NCBI GenBank assembly: GCA_048885185.1
Contig: JBHLQC010000008.1
Span: 1 to 31,368, forward strand
DNA from: Hermodarchaeum sp048885185
GTDB lineage: Archaea; Asgardarchaeota; Hermodarchaeia; Hermodarchaeales; Hermodarchaeaceae
DNA: 31,368 nucleotides
Reading direction: 5' to 3'
The translations under genes and the position numbers were made by a program. The notes under the pieces are model-generated. The model saw only the letters and a program-made list of their open reading frames with translations, was not told the DNA's origin and made no database searches. Within the stretch, counting starts at the first letter, position 1. The number at the start of each line of letters is the position of its first letter. Positions 30,903 through 31,368 of the stretch are shown here, piece after piece.

Positions 30903-31368
30903 CATAACTACGCCACTTGGTGGATGACTTGGCTTGGGCGCCGAAGAAGGCCGTGACAAGCTGCGATAAGCTGTGGGGTGGCGCAAGTAGCTTTATCCAC
31001 AGATCGCTGAATAGGACTTCCTGGCGTACGCTAATAACGTGCGTCGCTCCTTTCGTAGGAGCGGGAACACCCCGAACTGAAACATCTTACTAGGGGTAGG
31101 AAAAGAAATCAAATGAGATTCCCTGAGTAACGGCGAGCGAAAAGGGAAAAGGGCAAACTGAATCCGCGTGGGATAACCACGTGGAGATGTGGTGTTGTAG
31201 GGCCCGACCGCTGTCTCACTGCGGAAGCCAAAAGATCCTGGAAAGTTTTGCCACAGAGGGTGATAGCCCCGTAGGCACAACGCAGAAGGCATTGGGCTGG
31301 AGTCCCTGAGTACTGCGGGTTGGAAATCCCGTAGGAAGCTGGGAAGCATCGATTCCCAACCCTAAATA
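30903..31368 (+). rRNA. 23S ribosomal RNA, 5' part (runs off the right edge)
   Basis: The start is recognisable by conserved archaeal large-subunit sequence: ACTACGCCACTTGGTGGATG, then GGCGCCGAAGAAGGCCGTGAC, AAGCTGCGATAAGC, and further on AGTAACGGCGAGCGAAAAGGG. The first base is estimated to within about ten bases. There is no 16S rRNA or tRNA just upstream, so this 23S gene is not in a standard 16S-23S operon. The reverse-strand ORF that covers it is spurious. Confidence 0.93.

Noticed and set aside
30993..31349. 118-codon minus-strand ORF
   Set aside because: It lies entirely within recognisable 23S rRNA sequence and is a chance frame.
1..31368. CRISPR arrays, insertion sequences, prophage or restriction-modification system
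   Set aside because: No regularly spaced direct repeats, transposase, integrase or restriction gene was seen; the lone methyltransferase has no nuclease partner.

Overview
The window looks like a piece of an archaeal chromosome, most likely from an Asgard (Promethearchaeota) lineage. Archaeal markers seen directly are a Sec61-beta subunit, a Hef helicase-nuclease, a four-subunit ferredoxin oxidoreductase, DUF2070 and UPF0147 proteins, tRNAs with splicing-endonuclease introns, an archaeal RNase P RNA and TATA/BRE-like promoters. The Asgard assignment is inferred from a Rab/Ras-like small GTPase (20682-21245), a ZNRD2/p27-type zinc ribbon protein, a PAC3-like proteasome chaperone candidate and a 23S rRNA gene with no 16S in front of it. 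It is not proven.

Layout from the left. Bases 1-4700 hold the start of a CBS-like protein, glyA, secG (Sec61-beta), a metallo-beta-lactamase nuclease, an HD phosphohydrolase and the PAC3-like protein. Bases 4769-7750 are a compact minus-strand operon porG-porD-porA-porB for pyruvate (or related 2-oxoacid):ferredoxin oxidoreductase. Next come a DUF2070 membrane protein, a multidomain PAPS-reductase-like iron-sulfur protein and a PRC-barrel-like protein. A divergent promoter then leads to hef. Bases 14588-17219 carry small conserved archaeal proteins, an inositol monophosphatase family enzyme, two convergent intron-containing tRNA genes (Leu CAG and Lys TTT) and a stand-alone Lrp/AsnC ligand-sensing domain.

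Bases 17318-19819 hold the NAD(P)HX repair enzyme, tsr3 and, just upstream of tsr3 on the same strand, the RNase P RNA gene. Bases 19941-22712 form a plus-strand run: endonuclease III, Rab-like GTPase, DNA methyltransferase, and a three-zinc-site protein that has no ordinary start codon but a perfect Shine-Dalgarno before an AUA codon. Bases 22727-28380 are a complete phosphate uptake and control locus: an AbrB-PhoU protein divergent from pstS-pstC-pstA-pstB-phoU. The right end has a P1-family peptidase, a glycyl-radical-enzyme activase and, after a promoter and a structured leader, the 5' part of 23S rRNA.

The genes suggest an anaerobic, ferredoxin-based metabolism with high-affinity phosphate import, but most of the window is housekeeping. 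The least ordinary parts are the non-canonical tRNA introns, the AUA-start zinc protein beside an orphan methyltransferase and the GTPase, the altered nuclease motif of Hef, and the structured leader of the solitary 23S gene.
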